From: Streptomyces xinghaiensis S187
GTDB taxonomy: Bacteria; Actinomycetota; Actinomycetes; Streptomycetales; Streptomycetaceae
Assembly: GCF_000220705.2 (NCBI RefSeq)
Contig: NZ_CP023202.1
Location: 3,844,001-3,908,000, forward strand
Length of the DNA: 64,000 nt
Reading direction: 5' to 3'
This document shows, piece by piece, positions 54,711 to 62,437 of the stretch (position 1 is its first letter; every line of letters starts with the position of its first letter). A model generated the notes under the pieces. That model did no database searches, was not told the origin of the DNA, and saw only the letters and a program-made list of their open reading frames with translations. A program made the position numbers and the translations under genes.

Positions 54711-55547
54711 ATGACCGAGTACCTTGCCGTCGACGGCGGCACGATCGCTTACGAGGTGGCGGGGAACGGCCCGCTGATCGTCCTCGCGCACGGCATGGGC
54801 GACAGCCGCGCCGCCTACCGCGCCGTGATCCCGGAACTGGTGGCGGCGGGCCATCGGGTCGCCGCGGTCGATCTGCGCGGCTGCGGTGAGTCCGGTACCG
54901 ACTGGCCGGACTGGAGCCGCACCGCCGTCGCCGGCGACCTGCTCGCCGTGATCCGCCACCTGGGCGGCCCGGCCGTGCTCGTCGGCCATTCGTTCTCCGG
55001 CGGGGCCGCCACCATCGCCGCGGCGCGGGAGCCCTCGCTGATCACCGCGGTCGTCGAGCTGGCACCGTTCACCCGCAAGCAGTCGATCCGCCTCGGCGAC
55101 CTCCGGGTGAAGCGCTTCCGGCGCGGCATGCTGCGGCTGCTCGGCGCGGGCGTGTTCGGCAGCCTGCCGCTCTGGCGCTCGTACCTCGACGTGGCCTACC
55201 CCGGCGTGAAGCCGGCCCACTGGGCCGAGCGGCTCGGCCGCATCGACTCCCTGCTGCGCGAGCCGGGCCGGATGAAGGCCCTGCAGAGCATGGGCCGCAG
55301 TGCCCCGGCCGACGCCGGCGCGCAGCTCGGCAACGTCCGCTGCCCGGTCCTGGTCGTGATGGGCACGCTCGACCCCGACTGGGCCGACCCGCGCGCCGAG
55401 GGTTCGGCGGTCGTCGACGCCCTGCCGTCCGGCCTCGGCCGCCTGGAGATGATCGAGGGCGCGGGGCACTATCCGCACGACCAGTACCCCGACCGGGTGG
55501 TTTCGCTCGTACTGGCCTTCCTCCGGCCGGACGCCGCCCGTGCCTAG
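54711..55547 (+). CDS. Alpha/beta hydrolase
   Basis: The 278-residue hydrolase has the oxyanion segment LIVLAHGMGDSRAAYR, strand/turn AVDLRGCGESGTDWPDW and nucleophile elbow GHSFSGG. The acid is probably the Asp in MGTLDPDWADP, and the His in EGAGHYPHDQ completes the triad. It is the first gene of a two-gene operon with a TetR regulator that overlaps it by eight bases, and its promoter carries two operator copies. It is probably a substrate-inducible esterase or lactonase; the substrate is unknown. Confidence 0.87.
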   Translation: MTEYLAVDGGTIAYEVAGNGPLIVLAHGMGDSRAAYRAVIPELVAAGHRVAAVDLRGCGESGTDWPDWSRTAVAGDLLAVIRHLGGPAVLVGHSFSGGAATIAAAREPSLITAVVELAPFTRKQSIRLGDLRVKRFRRGMLRLLGAGVFGSLPLWRSYLDVAYPGVKPAHWAERLGRIDSLLREPGRMKALQSMGRSAPADAGAQLGNVRCPVLVVMGTLDPDWADPRAEGSAVVDALPSGLGRLEMIEGAGHYPHDQYPDRVVSLVLAFLRPDAARA

Positions 55548-56103
55548 GGCCGGCCTCGACCCCGCCGCCGTGGTCGCGGCCGGCGCCGCCCTCGCCGACG
55601 AGGTGGGGTTCGCCAAGCTGACGATGGGGCTGCTCGCCGAGCGGGTGGGTGTGCGCACCCCTTCCCTGTACAAGCACGTGGGCGGCCAGGAGGACCTCGT
55701 CCGGCGCATCGCGGCCCTGGCGTTGGGCGAGGCCGCCGACGCCGTCGGCGGCGCGGTCCAGGGGTACGCGGGCCGCGACGCCCTGGCGGCCGCCGCGCGC
55801 GCCTTCCGCGCCTTCGTCGTGGAGCACCCCGGCCGGTACGCCGCGACGATCGGCGTGGAACCGTCCGGCCCGGACGATCCGGTGGCCGTCGCGGGCCGGC
55901 GGCTGCACGGCGCGTTCACCGCGGTGCTGCACGGCTACGACATCCGGGAGCCGGACGTGGACCACGCACTGCGCCTGCTCCGCAGCCTCTTCCACGGCTT
56001 CGCCACCCTGCAGGCGGCGGGCGGCTTCCAGTGGAGCGCCGACATCGACGAGAGCTTCGAGTGGCTGATCGCCTTCGCCGACCGGGGCCTGCGCGCCGTG
56101 TGA
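55540..56103 (+). CDS. TetR-family regulator (WHG-type C-terminal domain)
   Basis: The 187-residue regulator has its HTH at about 8-55 (VVAAGAALADEVGFAKLTMG, then VRTPSLYKHVGGQEDLV) and a C-terminal domain of the TetR_C WHG type (RLLRSLFHGFATLQAAGGF). It is translated from a GTG inside the hydrolase end. The duplicated palindromes in the operon promoter are its probable operators, giving a self-limiting, ligand-induced unit. Confidence 0.88.
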   Translation: MPRAGLDPAAVVAAGAALADEVGFAKLTMGLLAERVGVRTPSLYKHVGGQEDLVRRIAALALGEAADAVGGAVQGYAGRDALAAAARAFRAFVVEHPGRYAATIGVEPSGPDDPVAVAGRRLHGAFTAVLHGYDIREPDVDHALRLLRSLFHGFATLQAAGGFQWSADIDESFEWLIAFADRGLRAV

Positions 56104-56198
56104 GCGTCCGCCGCCGTCGGCCGCCGCGTCGCGCCGTCGCGCCGGAGCGGTCCCGCTCCACGGGGCCGGCGTACGCCTCCGCTCCGTCCGGCCCGCGG

Positions 56199-57098
56199 TC
56201 AGCCGGCCGGCTGCCGCCGCTCCGGGAGCGCCGCGAGCACGTCCCCGAGCGAGGTGACGACCGACTCCGCGCCCGCGCCCCGCAGCCGGCGCCGCCGGGC
56301 CTCGTCGCGGGCGTAGCCGAGGAAGCGGACGCCCGCCGCGCGGGCGGCGAGCAGATCGGCGCTGCTGTCGCCGATCATCAGCGCCATCGCGGCGTCGTGC
56401 CCGGTGGACCGCAGGGCCCGGTGCAGGCAGTCCGGGTCGGGCTTCAGGAGCCACGGTTCGGTGACGCGGCCGTGGACGTGCGGCCGGAACAGCTCGGCCA
56501 GCCCGCGCCGTTCCAGGTACGCCTCGGCGGCCCCGGCCGTGTTGTTGGTGGTGACGGCGAGGGCGTGGCCGGTGGCGTGCAGCCGCTGGACGAGCTCGTC
56601 GGCGTACGGCGTCGGCTCCGCCGAGGCGGCCGCGCGGATCTCCTCGGCGGCGAGCAGCCGCTCCAGCTCGGCGACGATGCCGGAGCGGGCGGCGGGACTG
56701 TCCGGGCCGTCCGGGGCGTACGGGCCGCCGGGCTCACCGGTGCCGAGGGCCAGGGCGTGGAGCAGGGCGTGCGGGTCGCGGGTGGCGGGCATATCCGGCA
56801 CACCGGGCAGGCCGGCAAGGCCGGACCCGGGGGTTTCGTGAGCCGTGCCGGGACTGCCGGGGCCGCCGTGACTGCCGGAGGCGCCGGCAGCGGTCGCGGT
56901 CACGGGTACCGGCCGGGCGGCCGGGCGCAGCCGCCGCAGCCGGGCCCGCATCGTGTCCGCCACGTCCGGGGCGGGGTGGCGGGCGAAGAGATCACAGACC
57001 GGGCCGTCGAAGTCGAACAGCACACATTTGACGGAGGCGAGGAGCGCGCCGAGGGCGGCCGGGTCCGGACGGCCGGTGCCGGTCCGCGCCTCAGCCAC
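56199..57098 (-). CDS. HAD-superfamily hydrolase with Gly/Pro insertion
   Basis: The 299-residue phosphatase-like protein has motif I VLFDFDGPVCD at about 26-36 (nucleophile Asp28 and acid Asp30), motif II TTNNTAG, motif III Lys in LLKPDPDC and motif IV IGDSSADLLAA. All HAD catalytic residues are present. The cap is unusual: residues about 75-135 contain SGSHGGPGSPGTAHETPGSG and related Gly/Pro-rich runs. It is translated from GTG 57098. Small-molecule phosphatase activity of the phosphoglycolate type is likely. It is downstream of the GntR gene on the same strand, 232 bases away. Confidence 0.85.
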   Translation of the reverse strand: MAEARTGTGRPDPAALGALLASVKCVLFDFDGPVCDLFARHPAPDVADTMRARLRRLRPAARPVPVTATAAGASGSHGGPGSPGTAHETPGSGLAGLPGVPDMPATRDPHALLHALALGTGEPGGPYAPDGPDSPAARSGIVAELERLLAAEEIRAAASAEPTPYADELVQRLHATGHALAVTTNNTAGAAEAYLERRGLAELFRPHVHGRVTEPWLLKPDPDCLHRALRSTGHDAAMALMIGDSSADLLAARAAGVRFLGYARDEARRRRLRGAGAESVVTSLGDVLAALPERRQPAG

Positions 57099-57330
57099 GG
57101 CGGGTCCGCGCGCGGGAGGTGCCGGGCAGGCGGCAGGTGCGGTAGAGCGAGGAGTCCACGGCAGGGAACGCTACTGCGGTCGCGCGGGAATCATCGGCAA
57201 GGCGGGCGGAACGGGGCATATCGGTACGGCGGGCGGCGCCCGCCGCACGGGTCACACCCGGCGCAGGGGTCACACCCGTCGCACCGGTCGCACCGGCGGG
57301 AGAGAACGGCATCCGCGTCATGGGCTCGTC

Positions 57331-58230
57331 TCAGATGTCCGAGAAGCCGGCGCCGAGCTCCAGCTCCGAGGAGACCGTCTCCCAGAGGGAGTCGAACCAG
57401 AGCTGCGACTGCTCCACGAAGACCCGGTTCCGGCGGTTCTCGGCCCCGGTGAGGAAGGGGAAGAGCATCGACTGCATCCCCAGGGTGTCGATCAGCTCCA
57501 CGGACTCGTTCTCGATCTCCGCCTCCCGCCGCCTGACGAGGTAGTAGCCGAACAGCGCCTCCTCGCCGTTGAGCAGATAGAGCTTCACCGACGGGGTGAA
57601 GGGGAGCGCCCGGAAGCGCACCGAGACGTCCACGGAGTAGGGCGGCTTGCGGAGCGAGCCGAGGAACGTGGTGAGGGCCATCCCCTGGGCGTTGCGCTGC
57701 CGCAGCCAGCGCTGGTGCACCCGGTCGTCGTCCGTGCCCTCCGTGGCGGTGGGGAAGGCGAGGTTGATGTTGCGGCCGGGCATCAGCAGGCGCAGTTCGA
57801 TCCGCTCCGGCCGCGCGGTGCCCGCGTGGACGAGGTGGATGGACTCGGCGACGGCCAGGGTGAGCGTCTCGGCGGTGAGGCAGAGGGCGTCGATACGGAC
57901 CCGGGGGGCGGTGAAGGCGGCGGCCACGCGGGGCGCGAGGGCGACGACGCCCCGTTCGAGCCCTTCGGGCACGTCGCGGGCGGAACGGGGGTCCGCGACC
58001 CTGGCGGGGCTGCCCTTCCCCGTGTCGGTGAGCAGGGCCTCGTCCTGGAGGATGCGCAGCGCCTGCCGGATCGTGCCGCGGGGGACGTCGAAGCGGTCCG
58101 CCAGCTCGGCCTGGGTCGGCATCCGCTCCCCGGGGGCCAGGGCGCCCGAGTGGATCTGCTGGCGCAGCTCGTCGGCGATCTGCAGATGGGACCGCTTCTT
58201 GGCCGCCGTCGCCGGGCTCTCGGGTTTCAC
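57331..58230 (-). CDS. GntR-family transcriptional regulator
   Basis: The 299-residue protein has a winged-helix domain at about 12-80: LQIADELRQQIHSGALAPGE, then PTQAELADRFDVPRGTIRQA and the wing TDTGKGSPARV. The remaining 200 residues are not an obvious UTRA or FCD domain. They contain ALCLTAETLTLAVAESIHLV and FGYYLVRRREAEIENESVEL, resembling a streptomycete-specific effector domain. The GTG at 58230 follows GGTGG; a TTG five codons upstream is possible. It is divergent from a 59-aa membrane protein. Confidence 0.85.
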   Translation of the reverse strand: MKPESPATAAKKRSHLQIADELRQQIHSGALAPGERMPTQAELADRFDVPRGTIRQALRILQDEALLTDTGKGSPARVADPRSARDVPEGLERGVVALAPRVAAAFTAPRVRIDALCLTAETLTLAVAESIHLVHAGTARPERIELRLLMPGRNINLAFPTATEGTDDDRVHQRWLRQRNAQGMALTTFLGSLRKPPYSVDVSVRFRALPFTPSVKLYLLNGEEALFGYYLVRRREAEIENESVELIDTLGMQSMLFPFLTGAENRRNRVFVEQSQLWFDSLWETVSSELELGAGFSDI

Positions 58231-58447
58231 GAGGCCACCGTACAACTTGGTGTCGATGTGCGGGAGTTGGCGGCAAGTAGTGTTATTGATGTTCTAACTT
58301 GGGGACAACATCTATGAATTGGTTGCCAACTTTGCAACTACAACGAGGTAAGGCGGAGTTGGTCATGTATCCAGCGCCATAGCCCGTACCGTGCGCGGTG
58401 CGGGGAGGGGGCGCGAAGGTCTGCGTCATCCAACGGGGGAGGCTCTC
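58231..58447. promoter_or_regulatory. Divergent region with repeated AACTTGG/AGTTGG motifs
   Basis: Within 130 bases the motif recurs: CAACTTGG (58243), AGTTGG (58265), AACTTGG (58295), TTGG-TTG-CCAA (58319-58329) followed by CCAACTTTG, and AGTTGG near 58356. This A/T-rich island contrasts with its surroundings and probably holds GntR sites and both promoters. GGGGGAGG precedes the downstream start. Confidence 0.5.
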
Positions 58448-58627
58448 ATGCCTGCATTCGCGTTATTCGTCGCCGTCGTCGTGGTCTGTTTCGAACAGCT
58501 CGTCGAGTCGCGCTTCGGCGCGGTCGGGGTGGTCGGCATGCTGCTGCTGTCCATCGGGGTCAAGGCCCGCAACGTCACCTGCAGCTGTGTCGGGGCCGTG
58601 ATGCTGGCCCTGCTGCTCACCCGGTGA
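58448..58627 (+). CDS. 59-residue two-helix membrane protein
   Basis: The small protein has two hydrophobic helices, ALFVAVVVVCFEQLVE and VGVVGMLLLSIGVKA, with a third short one at the C-terminus (VGAVMLALLLTR), and cysteines in NVTCSCVG. GGGGGAGG lies upstream of the ATG. It is divergent from the GntR gene and probably its target. I recognise no family. Confidence 0.7.
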   Translation: MPAFALFVAVVVVCFEQLVESRFGAVGVVGMLLLSIGVKARNVTCSCVGAVMLALLLTR

Positions 58628-58678
58628 GCGACCCGTTCATCCGGTGAGCGGCCGGGGCACGCGGCCCCGCCGGGCGGT

Positions 58679-59941
58679 CTAGAAGATGTCCGGGCACCAG
58701 GGCCTGCGGGAGGTGCGCAGCAGGCGGTCCGCCAGGGCCGCGGCGCCCTCCCGCGTCTCCTCCGCCCGGCCCAGGGCCGTCAGCCGCACCGCCGACTCGT
58801 CGCCGAGGTAGAGCGTGGCGAGGTCCGCGACGGAGAGGGCCAGGTCCGGCTCCGCCGTGGTCGGGGCGCAGGACGCGCCGTGCGGAGTGGCGTCCAGCCG
58901 GAAGCGCCCGCCGGTGAGTCCGGTCTCCGCCGCGACCGGCGTCTCGTCGCGCACGTCGAGGACGAGCGCCCCGGAGTCCGCGTAGGTGCGGGCCTCCAGG
59001 GCGCGCGGGATGTCCAGCAGCCGGATCCACAGCAGGTCCGCGTGCGTGGTGACGCGGGCGGCGCGCGGGTCGGGCAGGAGCAGGGGCAGCAGGTCGTCGG
59101 GCGCGCGGAGCCCGGAGTCGACGCCCATCACCCAGTCCACCGAGCACAGGAAGTGCCACAGGGCCCGCTCGGCGGCGGGGGTGAGGGCGAGCAGTTCCCG
59201 GACCGTCGCCCTGTCCTGCGGTTGCTTGGCCTCCCACACGTCGGTCGCCGTGTACGTGAGCAGCCCCTCCGCCTCGCCCTCCGGTGAGCGGTACACGGCG
59301 TGGAACGGCTCGGTCCACGGGCCGAGGGACGGGTAGTGCAGATCGCCCGTGGCCAGCCGCCAGACGTGCTCGCCACGGCTGACGAAGCCCGGTCGGCGGG
59401 CCCGGAGCCGCTCGTGCAGCTCCGGGCCCAGCTTCCGTATGCCCGCGCCGTCCGTGAAGTCGATCCGGCCGCCGCACTCCGGGCCGGACCACCGCGGGTC
59501 CAGACCGGCCCGGGGGACGTCGATCCGCCACTCGGTGGTCCAGGTGGCGGTGCCGAAGCCGTAGCGGCCGTAGATCGGGTACTCGGCGGCGATCAGCGTG
59601 GCGACGGCGTCGCCGCGCTCCCGGGCCTCCGCCAGATCCCCGGCGATCATCCGGCTGAGCAGCCCGCGCCGCCGGTGCGTGGCGGCGACGGTGGCGTTGC
59701 TGATCGCGTCGGCCGCCACCGTGGCGCCGCCGGGCACCGTCAGCTCCTGCGCGAAGCTGCGGAGGGTGCCCACGCAGCGTCCGCCGTCGAAGGCGCCGCG
59801 CACCCGGCTCATGTCCCAGGAGCTCCGGCGGCCCTCGATCTCCCGCTCGGACGTCTCCGGCGGCCGGAGGAATCCGGTGTGCAGGGTGCGGATCCAGTCC
59901 GGGAGTTCGGCTTCGGTGATCGTACGGACCTCTGGGCTCAT
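58679..59941 (-). CDS. eis: Eis-type GNAT N-acetyltransferase
   Basis: The 420-residue protein has the three-part Eis plan: an N-terminal GNAT domain with the acetyl-CoA loop THRRRGLLSRMI, a second GNAT-like domain, and a C-terminal SCP2-like domain. It ends in the invariant RPWCPDIF, whose terminal carboxylate acts in catalysis. YPIYGRYGFGTAT is another hallmark. Mycobacterial Eis acetylates aminoglycosides and lysines; the streptomycete substrate is unknown. It starts at ATG 59941 and ends 51 bases after the convergent 59-aa gene. Confidence 0.92.
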   Translation of the reverse strand: MSPEVRTITEAELPDWIRTLHTGFLRPPETSEREIEGRRSSWDMSRVRGAFDGGRCVGTLRSFAQELTVPGGATVAADAISNATVAATHRRRGLLSRMIAGDLAEARERGDAVATLIAAEYPIYGRYGFGTATWTTEWRIDVPRAGLDPRWSGPECGGRIDFTDGAGIRKLGPELHERLRARRPGFVSRGEHVWRLATGDLHYPSLGPWTEPFHAVYRSPEGEAEGLLTYTATDVWEAKQPQDRATVRELLALTPAAERALWHFLCSVDWVMGVDSGLRAPDDLLPLLLPDPRAARVTTHADLLWIRLLDIPRALEARTYADSGALVLDVRDETPVAAETGLTGGRFRLDATPHGASCAPTTAEPDLALSVADLATLYLGDESAVRLTALGRAEETREGAAALADRLLRTSRRPWCPDIF

Positions 59942-59965
59942 GCGGTCACGCTAGCCGCCGCCCCC

Positions 59966-61000
59966 TCAGAAGCTCGCGCGAATTTCTCCCACCCGGAGCC
60001 CGCCGCCCAGCACCGGGGCGTCACCCAGCCGCTCCGGGAGCGAGCCGTCCACGCCGAGCAGCCGCAGGGCGCGCCGCAGCACCGGGCCGACGGCCCGCCC
60101 GCCGCCGTCCTCCACCTTGAGGGCCAGCGCGCGGCCGTCGGGCAGCGCGACGGCCTGCACCGCCTCGGCGCCCACCTTGGCCAGGGCGCCCGGCACCTCC
60201 CGCATCAGCCAGGTGTCGTGCCGGCGGGTGCCCGCCACGTACTCGGGGTGGGCGCGCATCGCGTCCGCCACCAGCCGCTCGGGTGAGCCCGGCCCGGCGA
60301 GGGCGTAACGGCGGTAGGCGCGGGCCAGGCCGGTGAGCGAGACGGCCATCAGCGGGGCACCGCAGCCGTCGGTGCCGGTGTGCGCCACGTGTTCGCCGGT
60401 CGCGGTCTCGATCTCGTCGCGCACGAGCCGCTGCAGCGGGTGGTCGGGGGAGAGATAGCCGTCCGTGGGCCAGCCCGCGGTGACGCAGGCGGTGAGCATC
60501 CCGGCGTGCTTGCCGGAGCAGTCCATCGCCATCCGGCTCGGGCGGCCGCCGGAGGCCAGCAGCGTCTCGGCCTCGGCCGGGTCGAGCGGCAGCGCGGGCG
60601 GGGTGCACAGATCGGCCTCGGACAGTCCGGCGTCGGCGAGCATGGCGGCCACCAGTTCGAGGTGGAACGGCTCGCCGGAGTGGCTGCCCGCGGCCAGGGC
60701 CAGCCGCTCCCCGGAGAGCCGGGCGCCCGCCCGGAGCATCGCCGCCGCCTGCATCGGCTTGGCGGCGGAGCGGGGGTAGACGGGCGCGGTCACCTCGCCG
60801 AGCGCCAGCAGCTCGCTGCCGTCGGCCGCCAGCAGCACCAGGGAGCCGCGGTGACGGCTCTCCGTGAAGCCGGACCGGACCACCTCCGCGAGCACCGGCG
60901 GGGCGGGCGGCCCGGGCTCGGCGGCGGCGCCCGCGGTGGCGGGCTCCGCGGAGGCCGGGGCGGCCGCGGACGGGGGGCGGCGGGTGTCCGTGGGGGGCAT
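59966..61000 (-). CDS. Asparaginase II-type (thermolabile L-asparaginase family) protein
   Basis: The 344-residue protein belongs to the Asparaginase_II family, unrelated to E. coli AnsA/B. Family hallmarks are FTESRHRGSLVLLA, YPRSAAKPMQAAAML, CSGKHAGMLTACV, HTGTDGCGAPLMAV and GLARAYRRYA. The Ser-Lys pair in SAAKP and the Thr/Cys in the later motifs are candidate catalytic residues. The first 35 residues are Ala/Pro-rich. GGGAGA precedes the ATG at 61000. It is 24 bases upstream of eis on the same strand and 47 bases downstream of rsiG. Confidence 0.88.
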   Translation of the reverse strand: MPPTDTRRPPSAAAPASAEPATAGAAAEPGPPAPPVLAEVVRSGFTESRHRGSLVLLAADGSELLALGEVTAPVYPRSAAKPMQAAAMLRAGARLSGERLALAAGSHSGEPFHLELVAAMLADAGLSEADLCTPPALPLDPAEAETLLASGGRPSRMAMDCSGKHAGMLTACVTAGWPTDGYLSPDHPLQRLVRDEIETATGEHVAHTGTDGCGAPLMAVSLTGLARAYRRYALAGPGSPERLVADAMRAHPEYVAGTRRHDTWLMREVPGALAKVGAEAVQAVALPDGRALALKVEDGGGRAVGPVLRRALRLLGVDGSLPERLGDAPVLGGGLRVGEIRASF

Positions 61001-61047
61001 GCGGCGTCTCTCCCGGTGAACGCGGGGATCCGCCCCGCGGCGGCCGC

Positions 61048-61749
61048 TCAGGCGAGCAGATCGTCCACCTGCGCCTCGCCCTCCCGGTAGCGGCGGGCGA
61101 TTTCGGCGCTGCAGTCGTCGGCCGTCCGCTGCGTCACCCGCCGCCGGACCGACACCTGCTGCTCGCAGCGCACCAACCGGCCGATGCCGGAGCGCAGTTC
61201 GGTGTCCGTACGGGCGTGGAGATCGGAGAGGCCGATCTCGGACAGCATGTCCTCCGCGAGTCGCCGGTACTCCTCGCAGTGCGGGGTGCTGAGCGTCACA
61301 TGGCGGGCCGAGGAGCGGACCGGCGACGGCTCGTCCGCCAGGATCCGCGACAGCCGCCGCAGGTCGAGCCGGTTCGCGTCCCCCGAGTCGGGTGTCGCGC
61401 GACGGGCCAGCTCGGCGCGGAGGATGTCGATGCGGCCCTGGAGCAGCCGGCGCACATAGCTGAGGTCGGCCTCCTCGCGCCGGGCATGCTGCCGCAGCGA
61501 GCGCAGCTCGGGCAGGGTCAGCAGGCCGAGCTCGTGCAGGGCGGACCCGGGGGGTGACGCCGTGCGCTGGAGCGGCGGGCGCGGCTGAAGGGCGTCGGCC
61601 TGGTGGAGCATGGGCCCATCCTCGGTACGAGACGGATCGAAGCGAGGTGCTGCGGTGGCGGCCGCGGTGACGGCCGCGGAGCGGGCGCCGGGATCCGGCG
61701 GGCCGGCCGGTCCGTGCCCGGGTGTCTGGCCGGCGCTGGTTGTGCTCAT
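61048..61749 (-). CDS. rsiG: Anti-sigma factor RsiG (c-di-GMP-dependent, for WhiG)
   Basis: The 233-residue protein is recognised by two copies of the c-di-GMP motif E(X)3S(X)2R(X)3Q(X)3D: Glu93-Ser97-Arg100-Gln104-Asp108 and Glu196-Ser200-Arg203-Gln207-Asp211. These form the antiparallel coiled coil of RsiG. In S. venezuelae RsiG loaded with c-di-GMP sequesters the sporulation sigma factor WhiG. The N-terminal 65 residues are disordered and Ala/Pro-rich. GGAGGGG precedes the ATG at 61749. Divergent from dtd. Confidence 0.92.
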   Translation of the reverse strand: MSTTSAGQTPGHGPAGPPDPGARSAAVTAAATAAPRFDPSRTEDGPMLHQADALQPRPPLQRTASPPGSALHELGLLTLPELRSLRQHARREEADLSYVRRLLQGRIDILRAELARRATPDSGDANRLDLRRLSRILADEPSPVRSSARHVTLSTPHCEEYRRLAEDMLSEIGLSDLHARTDTELRSGIGRLVRCEQQVSVRRRVTQRTADDCSAEIARRYREGEAQVDDLLA

Positions 61750-61887
61750 CTGTGTCCCCTCCGTTCGGTACGGCCCCGTATCGGCGGGAGACGTACCGTG
61801 TGTCTGCATCGTGCCACTGTGGGTGCTGCACGTGCATGGCCAGCGCACCCGATCGAACCCGGTTGGCCGCAGTGCATGATGGTCCGT

Positions 61888-62370
61888 ATGCGTGCGGTGG
61901 TACAGAGAGTGAGCGGTGCGAGCGTCGTCGTGGACGGCGAGACGGTCGGCGAGATCCGGGGGCGCGGTCTGTGCGTGCTGGTCGGGGTCACGCACGACGA
62001 CACCAAGGAGAAGGCGGAGCGGCTGGCGCGGAAGCTGTGGACCGTACGTCTCTTCGACGGCGACGGCGATGCCGACGGTGACGGCGGCGGGGAAGGCGGC
62101 GCGGCGGGCCCCGGGTCGGAGAAGTCCTGTTCCGACCTCGGCGCCCCGCTGATGGTGATCTCCCAGTTCACTCTCTACGGTGACGCGCGCAAGGGCCGCC
62201 GGCCGACCTGGAACGCGGCCGCCCCCGGGGAGCTCGCCGAGCCGCTGGTGGACGAGGTGGTGGCGCGACTGCGGTCGCTGGGCGCGCGGGTGGAGACCGG
62301 GCGGTTCGGCGCGGACATGAAGGTCTCGCTCACGAACGACGGTCCGTTCACCGTGCTGCTCGAAGTCTGA
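61888..62370 (+). CDS. dtd: D-aminoacyl-tRNA deacylase Dtd with acidic insertion
   Basis: This enzyme clears D-amino acids and glycine from mischarged tRNA. MRAVVQRVSGASVVVDGE and ISQFTLYGDARKGRRP at about 91-106 contain the catalytic SQxT motif. The second motif, usually NxGPVT, reads NDGPFT at about 150-155. Between residues 57 and 83 an Asp/Gly/Glu-rich run of about 27 residues interrupts the usual short loop; the 160-residue length exceeds the normal 145 or so. No ribosome site is clear before the ATG at 61888; an ATG at 61876 is possible. Confidence 0.92.
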   Translation: MRAVVQRVSGASVVVDGETVGEIRGRGLCVLVGVTHDDTKEKAERLARKLWTVRLFDGDGDADGDGGGEGGAAGPGSEKSCSDLGAPLMVISQFTLYGDARKGRRPTWNAAAPGELAEPLVDEVVARLRSLGARVETGRFGADMKVSLTNDGPFTVLLEV

Positions 62371-62437
62371 GCGCGGGCGGCCGGCCGCCCGGCCCGCGCG
62401 GTGCGCGGTGGCTCCGGAACCGGCCGGGCGGCCGCCG
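62371..62437. terminator. Possible terminator between convergent genes
   Basis: GGGCGGCC / GGCCGCCC at 62375-62390 is a perfect 16-bp palindrome within a longer G/C-rich dyad. It lies between dtd and the phosphatase gene but has no loop or T-tract. Confidence 0.3.
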
